From the IMG/VR virus record IMGVR_UViG_3300025282_000194, positions 1 through 27,248 of that record: a DNA stretch of 27,248 nucleotides. The stretch is one strand, 5' to 3'. The stretch is from a virus. Under the pieces are notes generated by a model, which searched no databases, was not told where the DNA came from, and saw only the letters and a list, made by a program, of their open reading frames with translations. A program made the translations under genes and the position numbers. Every line of letters starts with the position of its first letter. Position 1 is the first letter of the stretch. Below are positions 1 to 9,900 of this stretch, piece by piece.

Positions 1-77
1 CAAATATGGTTAGATTTACAAATAAAAAATTGGTAATAACCGAAAGAATAGATTTAGGTGATACTGAGCTTGGTTAA
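1..77 (+). CDS. 3' end of an unidentified gene (partial)
   Basis: One frame is open from the window edge to a TAA at 75-77 and encodes about 24 residues ending in RIDLGDTELG. The other two forward frames stop early. The lysine/arginine-rich character and the position just upstream of tail genes suit the end of a structural gene. The visible piece is too short to identify a family. It could also be a chance open stretch. Confidence 0.4.
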   Translation, partial: NMVRFTNKKLVITERIDLGDTELG

Positions 78-106
78 TTTTGGGATTTAAAAGACATATT
101 TATCAT

Positions 107-140
107 GTGAGGTGGAAGACTCCCCTCCATAGGGTTTTTT
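107..140 (+). terminator. weak terminator-like element
   Basis: A short CCCT/AGGG stem (123-126 with 131-134, loop CCAT) is followed directly by six T residues at 135-140. An alternative GAGG/CCTC pairing (109-112 with 124-127) is possible. It sits between the partial gene and the 80-residue ORF. The stem is only four base pairs, so this is much weaker than the terminator at 3431. Confidence 0.3.
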
Positions 141-156
141 ATTAAAGGGTTATTTT

Positions 157-399
157 ATGAGTAAAATTACTGAAGAAGAACTACAAAAGATCAAAGACGG
201 CCGTGAACAGGTATCGGTGGTTGCTGAGTACTTAAGTGAGTTAGTTCTTCAACACACGGTTTTAGATAATTTAGTTAAGAATGCAAAACAAGAGTTTTTG
301 AATTCGGTTTCGGAAGAAGAAAGTTACTTTGCTGAACTTAATAAAAAGTACGGCGAGGGGTTATTGAATATAGAAACAGGTGAGATTGAAACTTCTTAA
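157..399 (+). CDS. small acidic helical protein upstream of the tail sheath
   Basis: An 80-residue protein with many Glu and Lys residues and a regular heptad-like pattern (about residues 5-60), so probably helical or coiled coil. It has no Cys, signal peptide or membrane segment. The start follows an AAGGG-type ribosome binding site at the usual distance. It ends 13 bases before the sheath gene and is probably co-transcribed with it. Its position suggests a tail- or head-completion accessory role, but I recognise no family and assign no function. Confidence 0.7.
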   Translation: MSKITEEELQKIKDGREQVSVVAEYLSELVLQHTVLDNLVKNAKQEFLNSVSEEESYFAELNKKYGEGLLNIETGEIETS

Positions 400-412
400 T
401 GGAGATTAAGAT

Positions 413-2848
413 ATGGCAGAGCGTGTAGTCAGCCCCGGCGTATTTACGCGAGAACGAGATTTATCCTTCTTAGAGCAAGGTGTAGCTAACATTGGTGCAG
501 CTTTTGTTGGCGTTGCTCAGAAAGGTCCAGCATTCATTCCAGTGATTGTTGATAGTCAGACAGAGTTCGAAGAGAGATTTGGTAAAGCAGATGAATACAG
601 TTATCTTGGATATACTGTTCAAAATTATTTACAAGAAGCACAATCAGCAACCGTGGTTCGTGTTCTTGGATTGGATGGAACTAGTGCAGAAACAGCTACT
701 CTTAAAACCACCAAATTAATTGTTAGTGGTTCAGGTGGTACGCGAGTAGCAGCTATTTTCCATCCGACTCTTAGTGGTTCTACGATAACATCTGCTTCTG
801 TTGTTGCTCCAACAATGGATAATGTTACTATGTACCTGAGTTCTTCAGGTGGTGCTGCTGGTACATCTGGTACCGCTACTTGGACAACTGTTAGTATTTC
901 TGGATCAAGTGCTAGTAGTGTAAGAAATGCAATAGGAACTAATCCTTACGGAACGAAGCCCGGATATGTATATGCATTTTTCCCCGATGCGGTTGATCCG
1001 ACACGGGGAGGTATTACATTTGCTTCTGCTTCCACGGTAACCGGAACCGCGGCTGTAAACTTTAGTGGATCAAGAAGTTCATCCCCTGCTGCTTACACCA
1101 ATGCAAAGACTCCATATCTTCGTTCACAACTAATTAGTGGAAATCGATGGGATCTATTTAAGGTTCATACCTTAGCCGATGGAACAAATTCAAATCGAGC
1201 TGTTAAGATTTCTATTCAATCTGTTAAGTATCAAACACAGTCTGGAAGTTTTGGCACGTTTTCCTTGTTGGTTAGGAGACATGGAGACACGGATAAGAAT
1301 CCAGAAATCTTAGAACAATATGATAATTTGAACCTTGATTCAAATAGTTCAGATTTTGTTGCTAGACGAATTGGAAACAGTGCTCCATTTACTGATTCTG
1401 TCTCCGCGGAAACTTTTTATCAAGGAGATTATTCAAACAAGAGTAGATATGTTAGAATTGAATTAAGTGCAGATGCTTATGGATTGCCAGAAACCACGGT
1501 ACCTTACGGATTTGCAGCTGTATCTACACCGTGGGCTGCTTCGTCAGGGGCGACCGGAACAGATAATCCAGTTCCTCCGTTAGTATTCGATACCGCTTGG
1601 ACCCAAGGAACGAATACTGGACACAGTACTACCGCTACACGCGATCCTAAGAAATTCTATGGGTATGATTATACTGCTACAAATTATACAAATGCGAGTT
1701 ATCTTGCTCCCATTCCAAATAGTGCTACAACGGTAAATTATATACCAGATAAGGCAACCGTTTCTACAGTACCATCGACTGTAACTGAATTTTCACTTGA
1801 TAACATAAGAGCTAGTGAGGTTGCTGGAGATAATTTAAGTCTTACTGATTCTTCTCATATTACATATCGTAAATTCACAGTACCAATGCAGGGTGGGTAT
1901 GATGGATTTAAACCAAGTCGTGAAAGAACACTTGGTCAGTCCATTGTAGCTACCAATACACAGGGGTTTGATTTATCAACATCCACTGCTGAAGGTTCAG
2001 TAGCCTTTAAGAAAGCTGTTGACGCAATTAAGAATCCTGAATCATTTGATATTAATTTGTTAGTGATTCCTGGGGTCAATTATGAACAACATCCATATGT
2101 TACTCAATATGCAATTGATGCGTGTGAGGATAGACAAGACTGCTTCTATATCATGGATCTGGCAAGTTGTCCAGCTAATGTAGCTATGGCGATTTCAAAA
2201 GCTGCATTACTTGATACAAATTATGCTGCTGGTTGGTATCCGTGGGTTAAAGTTTTAAATACTAATACTAATAGATTCGTGTGGGCTCCTCCTTCGGTCG
2301 TATTACCTGAAGTATTTGCATATAACGATAATGCTGCTGCTGAATGGTTTGCTCCTGCTGGATTGAATCGCGGCGGAATCCCAGGCGCAACCCAAACAAA
2401 GAGTCGTTTGACTAGAGCAACTAGAGATGAACTTTATGAGAATAGGGTTAATCCAATTGCAACCTTCCCAGGACAGGGAATTGTTGCTTGGGGTCAGAAG
2501 ACTCTACAGAAGAAAGCTAGTGCTCTTGACCGGATTAATGTCCGGCGTCTTTTGATCGCGATGAAGAAGTTTATTGCTTCATCGTCAAGATACCTAGTGT
2601 TTGAACAAAACACAGAAGCTACAAGAAACCGTTTCTTGAACATTGTTAATCCATACTTGGCCAGTGTTCAGGAAAGACAAGGATTGTATGCCTTCCGTGT
2701 GGTCATGGACGAGTCAAACAATACACCGGATGTGATTGATAGAAACCAATTAGTTGGTCAAATTTATCTACAACCCGCACGGGCAGCTGAATTCATTGTT
2801 ATTGATTTCAACATTATGCCAACGGGCGCAACATTCCCAGGAAATTAA
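413..2848 (+). CDS. 18: contractile tail sheath protein, gp18-like
   Basis: The protein has 811 residues and forms the contractile sheath around the tail tube. The N-terminus carries the typical sheath start (VSPGVFTRERD) and the following segment with GAAFVGVAQKGPA and the EFEERFG element. The C-terminal handshake region from about residue 708 (INVRRLLIAMKKFI, then the long arm ending in FIVIDFNIMPTGATF) matches the T4 gp18 family. T4 gp18 is about 659 residues. The extra length lies in the middle (roughly residues 90-430), which is Ser/Thr/Gly-rich and probably forms the variable surface domains. The start follows a GGAG site. The tail tube gene follows 57 bases downstream, the usual T4-like order. 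Family identity is secure; the domain limits are estimates. Confidence 0.96.
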   Translation: MAERVVSPGVFTRERDLSFLEQGVANIGAAFVGVAQKGPAFIPVIVDSQTEFEERFGKADEYSYLGYTVQNYLQEAQSATVVRVLGLDGTSAETATLKTTKLIVSGSGGTRVAAIFHPTLSGSTITSASVVAPTMDNVTMYLSSSGGAAGTSGTATWTTVSISGSSASSVRNAIGTNPYGTKPGYVYAFFPDAVDPTRGGITFASASTVTGTAAVNFSGSRSSSPAAYTNAKTPYLRSQLISGNRWDLFKVHTLADGTNSNRAVKISIQSVKYQTQSGSFGTFSLLVRRHGDTDKNPEILEQYDNLNLDSNSSDFVARRIGNSAPFTDSVSAETFYQGDYSNKSRYVRIELSADAYGLPETTVPYGFAAVSTPWAASSGATGTDNPVPPLVFDTAWTQGTNTGHSTTATRDPKKFYGYDYTATNYTNASYLAPIPNSATTVNYIPDKATVSTVPSTVTEFSLDNIRASEVAGDNLSLTDSSHITYRKFTVPMQGGYDGFKPSRERTLGQSIVATNTQGFDLSTSTAEGSVAFKKAVDAIKNPESFDINLLVIPGVNYEQHPYVTQYAIDACEDRQDCFYIMDLASCPANVAMAISKAALLDTNYAAGWYPWVKVLNTNTNRFVWAPPSVVLPEVFAYNDNAAAEWFAPAGLNRGGIPGATQTKSRLTRATRDELYENRVNPIATFPGQGIVAWGQKTLQKKASALDRINVRRLLIAMKKFIASSSRYLVFEQNTEATRNRFLNIVNPYLASVQERQGLYAFRVVMDESNNTPDVIDRNQLVGQIYLQPARAAEFIVIDFNIMPTGATFPGN

Positions 2849-2876
2849 TCGTTATATTTTAAGATACGTTGATAAT

Positions 2877-2885
2877 TATATAAAA
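2877..2885 (+). promoter_or_regulatory. possible late-promoter-like TATATAAAA box
   Basis: The AT-rich TATATAAAA lies 21 bases before the tail tube start codon and resembles, without matching, the T4 late promoter TATAAATA. Similar boxes precede two other structural genes, at 3463 and 6934. AT-rich gaps produce such strings by chance, so this is tentative. Confidence 0.22.
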
Positions 2886-2905
2886 GACCTTTTGGAGACA
2901 AAAAT

Positions 2906-3394
2906 ATGGCAAACCTAGTTAATGAACAAGAACTGTTCTTTAAGGCATTTGAGCCGAAGATGGCAAATAGATTTATTCTATATGCCGACGGCCTTCCAGC
3001 GTATGTAGTTAAGGGTGTTGCAAGACCGTCATTAACCCAAGATGCAAAGGTTCTTAATCATATCAATGTTCAGCGATACGTTAAGGGCCGTTCTGTGTGG
3101 GGACCAGTTTCAATGACGTTGTTTGATCCAATTGTTCCTTCGTCTTCTCAGTCGGTAATGGAATGGGTTCGACTTCACCACGAAAGTGTAACGGGTAGAG
3201 ATGGATATGCTGATTTCTATAAGAAGGACATAACAATTAATGTATTAGGCCCCGTGGGAGATAAAGTTGAAGAGTGGATTCTTAAAGGATGTATAGTTAC
3301 TCAGGCTACTTTTGGTGAGTTGAGTTTTGATACCGATGATCCGATGCAAGTAGAAGTGACCGTCCAACCAGATCTGTGTATCCTGAATTACTAA
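2906..3394 (+). CDS. 19: tail tube protein, gp19-like
   Basis: The protein has 162 residues, almost exactly the length of T4 gp19 (163). It forms the hexameric rings of the inner tail tube through which DNA passes. The N-terminal part (ANRFILYADGLPAYVVKG, then RPSLTQDAK) and the C-terminal beta strands (GCIVTQATFGELSFDTDDP, then VEVTVQPD) follow the gp19 pattern. A TTGGAGA ribosome binding site precedes the start. It lies directly behind the sheath gene, and the strong terminator at 3431 closes the pair, so sheath and tube appear to form one late transcription unit. Confidence 0.95.
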   Translation: MANLVNEQELFFKAFEPKMANRFILYADGLPAYVVKGVARPSLTQDAKVLNHINVQRYVKGRSVWGPVSMTLFDPIVPSSSQSVMEWVRLHHESVTGRDGYADFYKKDITINVLGPVGDKVEEWILKGCIVTQATFGELSFDTDDPMQVEVTVQPDLCILNY

Positions 3395-3430
3395 AAGTTT
3401 TTGATAAGAAACATAAAAAGTATTAAAAAC

Positions 3431-3463
3431 AAAACCTCCTCAGCATTGGGGAGGTTTTATTTT
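3431..3463 (+). terminator. strong intrinsic terminator after the tail tube gene
   Basis: A perfect nine-base stem AAAACCTCC (3431-3439) pairs with GGAGGTTTT (3450-3458) around a ten-base loop, and a T-rich tract follows. The A-rich 5' arm also allows use in the opposite direction, but no minus-strand gene is near. It should end the sheath-tube transcript. Confidence 0.88.
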
Positions 3464-3474
3464 ATATAAAAATA
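3463..3474 (+). promoter_or_regulatory. possible late-promoter-like TATATAAAAATA box
   Basis: This AT-rich box directly follows the terminator and lies 34 bases before the next start codon, where a new promoter is needed if termination is efficient. It resembles the T4 late consensus TATAAATA but carries extra A residues. No -35 TTGACA is visible. Position favours a promoter; sequence is only suggestive. Confidence 0.28.
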
Positions 3475-3508
3475 CTTATAGTAAGACACTTAATTCGGAT
3501 TCAAAATT

Positions 3509-3844
3509 ATGGCACAAAGTACTAGTTTAACAGTAGGTCAGGGTGAAACCTTTAAAATTTTAGTTTCAATTACTGATCAGACCAACACACCAATTAATAT
3601 AACAGACCAAACGTTTAGTGGCCACGTGCGCGAAACGTATTCTTCAGAAGATACATCTGCGCTTTTTCAAACTGAAAAGATAGCGCCGAACACTTCGGGT
3701 TCACTTTATGTTAGTTTACCTCCAGCCTCTTCTTCGTTGTTAGATGCTCAAGATTATGTTTATGATGTATTAATGATAAGTGGGTCAACTACTCGTAGAA
3801 TTATTGAAGGAAAGTTTGTTGTAAGACCTTCCGTTACAAGGTAA
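3509..3844 (+). CDS. small beta-rich structural protein
   Basis: A 111-residue protein of alternating polar and hydrophobic strands. Elements such as LTVGQGETFKILVSITD, PINITDQTFSGHVRETY and YVYDVLMIS resemble the small 'GxTF...D..G.PI.LTGYTF' beta-sandwich proteins found next to tail fibre or baseplate genes in many phages, including the N-terminal part of BppU-type proteins. It has no Cys, signal peptide or membrane segment. The next gene begins six bases after the stop, so the two are probably co-translated. A baseplate or fibre-attachment role is inferred from context. The ribosome binding site is weak (CGGA). Confidence 0.7.
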   Translation: MAQSTSLTVGQGETFKILVSITDQTNTPINITDQTFSGHVRETYSSEDTSALFQTEKIAPNTSGSLYVSLPPASSSLLDAQDYVYDVLMISGSTTRRIIEGKFVVRPSVTR

Positions 3845-3849
3845 GTTAA

Positions 3850-4506
3850 ATGCCGTATACTATTCCATCTGGGATTGCTTTAGACATACCTGACTTGAGA
3901 GTTACTATAACTCCACAGTCTGAATACAAAGTAACAATTCAGGCTGTTGATAGTTATAATACTGTGTTGGTTCAAAATACCACAAGTACTGTAACAAGAA
4001 ATCCTAGTATATTTGTAGACCTTGCTGCATCAGCGAGTTGGGCCACTACGGCATCTTTTGCTATTGTTTCTGCAGGAACGGCTTCAGTAGCTATTACCGC
4101 AGATACCGCATCGATGGTTACAACGACACTTTTACCGGGCGTAGGACTTCCAATACTTACGGGATCGGTGATACTGTCCGGTTCTACCGCTACTGGAATT
4201 ATTGGTGCAACTGCTAATTTAGATCCAGCCATCCCAACATCGTCTTTTCTTGGAGTTAATGTTGATTATAGAGCATTTAGAAGTGGTAGTGCAAGACAAG
4301 GAATATTATTGGCTACTTGGTTGGGAGGTGGTAGTGACCTACTTTCGTTTAGCGACGTATCGGCTGCTTCTGTTGGAGATACGTCAGATATATCGTTTTC
4401 TTTTATTTTAACTGGAGCAAATGCTCATTTGAGAATAACCAGTACAGGCTCCGGCCCCGATACTTGGACAGTACAAACCTATTTTAGATTGTTTCCTAAA
4501 TTTTAA
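3850..4506 (+). CDS. small tail fibre-like protein sharing its C-terminal module with the next gene
   Basis: The protein has 218 residues. The first 45 or so form beta strands (IPDLRVTITPQSEYKVTI). Residues about 57-90 are Ala/Ser/Thr repeats (SASWATTASFAIVSAGTAS) like the 'ASYA' stretches of marine phage fibres. The last 80 or so residues (from VDYRAFRSG) match the C-terminus of the 797-residue fibre downstream: both have a LATW/IAAW element, then F.D.S...GDTSD, then ANA.L..TS, then .WTV. It lacks the [10 protein letters not shown] adapter of the two large fibres. It may be a small fibre or a tip/decoration protein. The start follows AAGG close to the previous stop. Confidence 0.75.
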   Translation: MPYTIPSGIALDIPDLRVTITPQSEYKVTIQAVDSYNTVLVQNTTSTVTRNPSIFVDLAASASWATTASFAIVSAGTASVAITADTASMVTTTLLPGVGLPILTGSVILSGSTATGIIGATANLDPAIPTSSFLGVNVDYRAFRSGSARQGILLATWLGGGSDLLSFSDVSAASVGDTSDISFSFILTGANAHLRITSTGSGPDTWTVQTYFRLFPKF

Positions 4507-4544
4507 AACTAATTATATTATGAACTATTGTGTGGAGAATATGA

Positions 4545-6938
4545 ATGGCTAATGAGTTTATCGCTCGTAAGGGTCTAATAGCATTAAGTAATTCCGAAGT
4601 TACTGGAAGTTTAGGAATTTCTGGAAGCGTAACGGTCGGGGACGGGTCAAGTATCATTTTCACGGACTCGCTGGTTAATTCTAGCATCTCGTCTGACGAT
4701 GGACGGCTGACCTTCTCGTCAGGGGACAGCGGTGGGGGCCAATCCATAGTCTTCACGGATGTCGTGACCGAAGATAACTATTCGGTATCGAGCGTGCCTT
4801 GGACCTACATGCGGTTCAGTCCAGCCATCTCGATGCAGCCCACAACTAACGCACACACTTGGTCGCTGATGAAGTTGGAGCCCAACGTGAGCGGCAGCGG
4901 GAACACTGGCGACCTGGCTATCTTGGAGATCGCGCCGATCATGACGGCATGGGGCGGCGACGAATATCTGATCAAGGCCGGTACGTCGGTGTCCACCGAT
5001 TTGTTCATGGTGAGCAGCTCGGGTGATCTGACGGTTGCGGGTGATCCCACGTTCAACCTCGGCGGTGTCGGCGGCCGTGCCCTGTTCATCGACGGTGCGG
5101 GCTCTATCCCGTCCTATGACGGCGCGACCGTCGCGGTGTTCCAGAACAATGACGCGCTGGGCCGCGAAGCACGGGTTGTCGTGCTCTCAGGCGCGAGCGG
5201 CGTTGGTACGTTAGCGTTTGGTGACGCCGCCGACGAGGACCGGGGTTGGATGGCGTATGATCAAGGCAACGATGATTTCTCATGGAAGGTCGGGGGCTCG
5301 TCTGATACGATGGTGCTATCGTCGTCGGCGCTTACCCTGTCAGGACACAGCCTCCGAATCGACACAATTGAACTTAACCACGCATCAGCTAATACATTAA
5401 CAGCTTCTAGTGGTGTTCTTAGTATTGAAGGTAATCGTATCTTCCATGCTGGTGGAACTGATATTCCAGTTGCTGATGGTGGTACTGGAGCTTCCACCTT
5501 AACCGACGGCGGAGTTCTACTTGGTAGTGGTACTGGTGCAATAACCGCAATGGCGGTTCTTGCTAACGGTGAGATGATCGTTGGTAACGGCACAACAGAT
5601 CCCGTAGCAGAAAGTGGAGCAACACTGCGAGATTCAATTGGTATTGGTGTAAGCGATTCACTAGAACTTACAGCACTTAATCTTGGGTCGGGAGGTGACA
5701 CAACAATTACCCGAGCATCTGCTGGCGATATCGCTGTTGAAGGTAATCGTATTTTCCGTGTTGGTGGTGCAGACGTTCCGGTCGCTGATGGTGGTACTGG
5801 ACAGTCAAATCTAAATAACTTAATCACGATGGGTACCCACACTACGGGAGATTATGTTGCATCTCTAGTAGCTGGAACGGGTGTCACATTATCAAATAAT
5901 AGTGGAGAAACTGCTACCCCAACTGTTGCAATTGGACAGGCGGTCGCTACAACTTCTACTGTAACATTCGATACTGGATCATTTACAGGTGATGTTACGA
6001 TTATTGGTAACTTACTTGTTCAAGGTGCTACTACACAAATCCAAACATCAGAACTTAAGGTTGAAGATGCATTAATTACCGTTGCTTCGGGCTCTGCAAA
6101 TAGTACAGCCGCTAATGGTGCTGGTATTGAAATTGACATGGGTGGTCAAACCAACCCATCAATGACATGGGCCCATACAACTCAAGAGTTTGATTTCAAT
6201 TATCCAATTAGTAGCAGTCAGTTTACAGGTTCATATTCCGGTGATGGTTCTGGATTAAGTAATATTGTAAGTACATTAACTACTGCTGGCGAAAGTGGTG
6301 GTGGAACTGTTGCTCTTAAGACCCAAACTCTTACGGTTACTGGTGGGGAGGGCATTGATACTGTTGCTAGTAATCAAACAATTACGATTTCTGGTGAAGA
6401 TGCAACTGATTCAAATAAGGGTGTAGCTTCGTTTAATTCAACCAACTTTACTGTATCTTCCGGTGCTGTTACTTCTAATAATATTACTATTAATGGCGCA
6501 ACTGTAACCCTTGGTGGTACTAGAAATGTTACACTAGCACAAATTACAAACGCTGGCGCTACTACTACTGACGTAGTAACGTTTAGTACGGGTGTTGCCG
6601 TTGCTGGTACTAATATCTCTGGATCATCGGTAGTGGTTGCTACGGGTGGTTCTGAAACTACATCGATTATTGCAACAGTTGCTACCGCTTCATACTCAAG
6701 TGCTCAGTTTGATTATTCTGTTGTCGAAGGCGGCGGGCTAGGTATAAGAGCTGGTACTGTTATAGCAGCTTGGAAACCTCTTGCGGGCACGATACAGTTT
6801 ACGGACTTCTCAACCCCAGACATTGGTGACACATCAGATGCTACTTTTACGATGGACGGTTCGCTTGCAAATGCTAGATTAAAATTTACTTCTTCGACCG
6901 GATCGTGGACGGTTAAAGTAGCAACACGAACATTATAA
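4545..6938 (+). CDS. tail fibre protein 1 (797 residues)
   Basis: The N-terminus [12 protein letters not shown] is shared exactly with the next, larger fibre and probably forms the baseplate-binding adapter. Residues about 30-270 are encoded by clearly GC-richer DNA. Residues about 290-425 hold two copies of a [18 protein letters not shown] repeat. Residues about 487-555 are the [20 protein letters not shown] module with an [11 protein letters not shown] continuation, common in marine phage fibres. An [10 protein letters not shown] linker follows near 567. The last 80 residues match the end of the 218-residue protein upstream. No S74 self-cleaving chaperone is visible. The start follows GGAGA. 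Its role is host attachment; the receptor is unknown. Confidence 0.88.
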   Translation: MANEFIARKGLIALSNSEVTGSLGISGSVTVGDGSSIIFTDSLVNSSISSDDGRLTFSSGDSGGGQSIVFTDVVTEDNYSVSSVPWTYMRFSPAISMQPTTNAHTWSLMKLEPNVSGSGNTGDLAILEIAPIMTAWGGDEYLIKAGTSVSTDLFMVSSSGDLTVAGDPTFNLGGVGGRALFIDGAGSIPSYDGATVAVFQNNDALGREARVVVLSGASGVGTLAFGDAADEDRGWMAYDQGNDDFSWKVGGSSDTMVLSSSALTLSGHSLRIDTIELNHASANTLTASSGVLSIEGNRIFHAGGTDIPVADGGTGASTLTDGGVLLGSGTGAITAMAVLANGEMIVGNGTTDPVAESGATLRDSIGIGVSDSLELTALNLGSGGDTTITRASAGDIAVEGNRIFRVGGADVPVADGGTGQSNLNNLITMGTHTTGDYVASLVAGTGVTLSNNSGETATPTVAIGQAVATTSTVTFDTGSFTGDVTIIGNLLVQGATTQIQTSELKVEDALITVASGSANSTAANGAGIEIDMGGQTNPSMTWAHTTQEFDFNYPISSSQFTGSYSGDGSGLSNIVSTLTTAGESGGGTVALKTQTLTVTGGEGIDTVASNQTITISGEDATDSNKGVASFNSTNFTVSSGAVTSNNITINGATVTLGGTRNVTLAQITNAGATTTDVVTFSTGVAVAGTNISGSSVVVATGGSETTSIIATVATASYSSAQFDYSVVEGGGLGIRAGTVIAAWKPLAGTIQFTDFSTPDIGDTSDATFTMDGSLANARLKFTSSTGSWTVKVATRTL

Positions 6939-6943
6939 AAATA
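6934..6943 (+). promoter_or_regulatory. possible late-promoter-like TATAAAAATA box
   Basis: This overlaps the stop codon of fibre 1 and lies 43 bases before the fibre 2 start. It shares TATAAAAATA with the box at 3463-3474, which also precedes a fibre-region gene. The recurrence is suggestive, but the surrounding gap is nearly pure A/T. Confidence 0.22.
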
Positions 6944-6986
6944 TAAAATAAAATAATTATCCTTTGGATAGTGAAAGAGGAAATAT

Positions 6987-9900
6987 ATGGCAAACGAATT
7001 CATAGCCCGCAAAGGGCTAATCTCAGTAAGCGACACTCAACTCACCGGCAGTCTCATCGTATCCGCTTCACAAGGTTCAGGTGTAGATTTATATGTAAGT
7101 GGAAGTGCTACAAAACCAAGAGTCGGCATTGGTATCGAAACTCCCGCAAAAGCCCTAACTGTATTAGGAGATATAAGCGCTAGTGGTAACATAGAAGTAG
7201 ATGGTGGAATTACAGGTAGTGCGATTACTGGAAGTTTTAAAGGAGATGGTGCCGGAATAACAGGCCTATCCTCGGCCGCAGTTAGTAGTTATACAAATTC
7301 TACTAATAATAGAGTAATAACTTCGGTTGATTCAAGTACTATAAATTCTGAAGCTAATTTAACATTTGACGGAAGCAATCTCGCGGTGTTGGCCGGGAAC
7401 GTCAACGTTGCCACTGGGGGCAAGTTAGGAATATTGGGCGGAGTCGCTTGGGTGCCGACAACATCCGGCACCTACATGAACCTTGAAGGCTCAGCGAAGC
7501 TGATGGTCAACGAGACTGCAAACGCCAACATGTCCATCGGCCTCACGATCAACCAGGCCACTTCCGACGACGAGATCCTCGCGTTCAAGAGTTCTGACGT
7601 AGCCCATGGCAGGGTGGGTTACGCCGAGACGGACACGTTTTTTAGCATCAAGAAAGGGAGTGCTGCCTACGGCGGTGTGACGCTTAGAGCACTGGCCGAA
7701 GACGCAGCCATGACGACGCCGCTCACGTTCGTAGCGCACGGTGGGACAGCGAACACGACGAAAAGTGCAGCAGGGCGCGCCCTCATCGAACTCATTGCTG
7801 TGGAGCACGACGGCTCGGACAGTGATGTAAATACCACAGCAGACGGCAACGTCCTCGGCGTCAGCACACGCGTCGGCGGCGATACTTATATGCGCTGGCT
7901 GGTCGATGAGGATGGCGATACTTGGCAGGCTGGCAACGTGGACCTTGATGCCGGCGCTGTCATCAATTTCCACGCTGGCGATGTCACGATCACGCACAGC
8001 GCGAACACATTGACAGTCGCTGGAGCTAGTACCACGGTGCTCAATGGCACGGTCAGTGTTGGAAACAATTTCAGCGTCGCTGGTGATGTGACCGCCGTCT
8101 GGAAAGTGACGAACACCACCCAATCGACCAGCCTTACATCAGGCGCAATACAAACGGCTGGTGGGCTGGGGGTTGCCAAGGATGTGTTTATCGGCGGCGA
8201 CTTCACGCTGTTGAGCGACGCGGGCGTCTTAGGCTTTGGTGCAGATACCGATGTTACCCTGACCCACGTTGCCGATACCGGACTCCTCCTCAATTCCACC
8301 CGCCAGCTTCAATTCAACGATTCAAGTCAGTACATCAGTGGTACGAGTGCTACGGTATTGTCTATCGCAGCCACGGATGAGATTGATCTTACTGCTACCG
8401 CCATAGACATCAACGGCACCGTAAACATTTCGGGGGCCACGGTTCTCGCGACAAGCCTCACTCTGGCTACTGGGGCAACAGTAACGGGAATAGACAATGG
8501 ATCTCTAGGATCTAGTGCGACACTGCTTGCTACGCAGGGCGCAGTTAAAACGTATGTAGATGCCCAGGTTACCGCCCAAGACCTAGATATTACGACTGAC
8601 AGCGGCACAATCGACATTGATCTGGACAGCGAAACGCTGACTATCGCTGGCGGTACGGGTCTGGCCTCTAGTGCGTCGAGCACCACGGTAACGCTGGCTA
8701 TCGACAGCACCGTTGCCACGCTTACGGGATCACAGACGCTAACCAACAAAACAATCACCTCGCCGGACATCAACGCCGGAACAGCCGATGGCCTGACTTC
8801 TCTGACTGTTGGGACTGACGGTAGTGGCGCTGACGTTTACTTCTACTCAGCGACTTCAGGCGACCATCTATTCTGGGACGCTAGTGAAGAGTTGTTGACG
8901 ATCACGGGCACGAACGGCCAGACGGCTCTGAACGTGGCAGATGGAAATGTGACGGTGGCAGACACGCTAACGGCCACGAACATCGGAGCGTTTACTGCTA
9001 CAGGGGCGATAGATTTCGGTTCCCAGAACATGACCAACGTGGATGTCGATTCTGGTACGATAGACGGTGCTACGGTAGGGGCCGCTTCTGCCACTACGGG
9101 AGCTTTCACGACGCTCGCGGCTTCGAGCACCCTCGCTGTCACGGGCGTTTCAACGCTTTCGGACGATGTTAGGATGGCGGCGGGCAAGAAGCTCTATCTC
9201 GGCGGCGAGGATACGAGTCCGTTTATGACGCAGGGCATCACTATCAATTCGGCGGGTGCCGACAATATGGTGATGAGGTTCAACGACACCGTGGATGTCG
9301 CGCACGGTTGCACGACAGCACCGATTGCTCCCCTAGCCTCTTCCCAGACGGACGACTGGGCGATCTTCCAGAAGAACCGAGCAGAGGGCGGGCTGTTGAT
9401 CGCGGGGCTCCAAGAGGACGGGGGCAGCGAGCCGAGCATCCGATTTGAAGGATACGGCGGTCAGGCAGACACAAATAAAAGTGCCAGCGCTCGGGCGTTG
9501 TTTGAGTTCTGGGCCTACGAGCACGACGGCGCGAATGCGCTGACCGCGGTCACCGCGGACGGCAATGTCTTCGCTATCCGCGTCTACGACGGAACACCGG
9601 GAGCTATGCGTACACGGTGGATGGTCGATGAGGACGGTGACACATGGCAGTACGGCGCGATCAAGCTCGAAAACAACAGCGGCCAAATTCTGATGAAGGA
9701 CGCAGGCGGCAACCACCGCGACGTGCTTTACGTCTCGGCGGGCGACGATGTTCAGTTCGGCTCGACCTCGCTCGACAATATGTATTTCAACGTCGGCAGC
9801 CGGTCAGGCGCGATGGTAATATCTGAGACTACCGGCAACGTCACAATCGATCCGGGCGGAATCGCGGTCACGGGCGTGGCAACGATGTCGGACGATATAG

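Noticed and set aside
5261-5842. Minus-strand ORF of 193 codons under fibre 1
   Set aside because: The Pro/Ser/Val-rich translation mirrors the repeat structure of the fibre on the other strand; no start signal or family pattern.
7491-8123. Minus-strand ORF of 210 codons under fibre 2
   Set aside because: It lies fully inside the well-supported fibre gene in GC-rich DNA, where long shadow frames are common. Its product is His/Arg/Val-rich without recognisable motifs.
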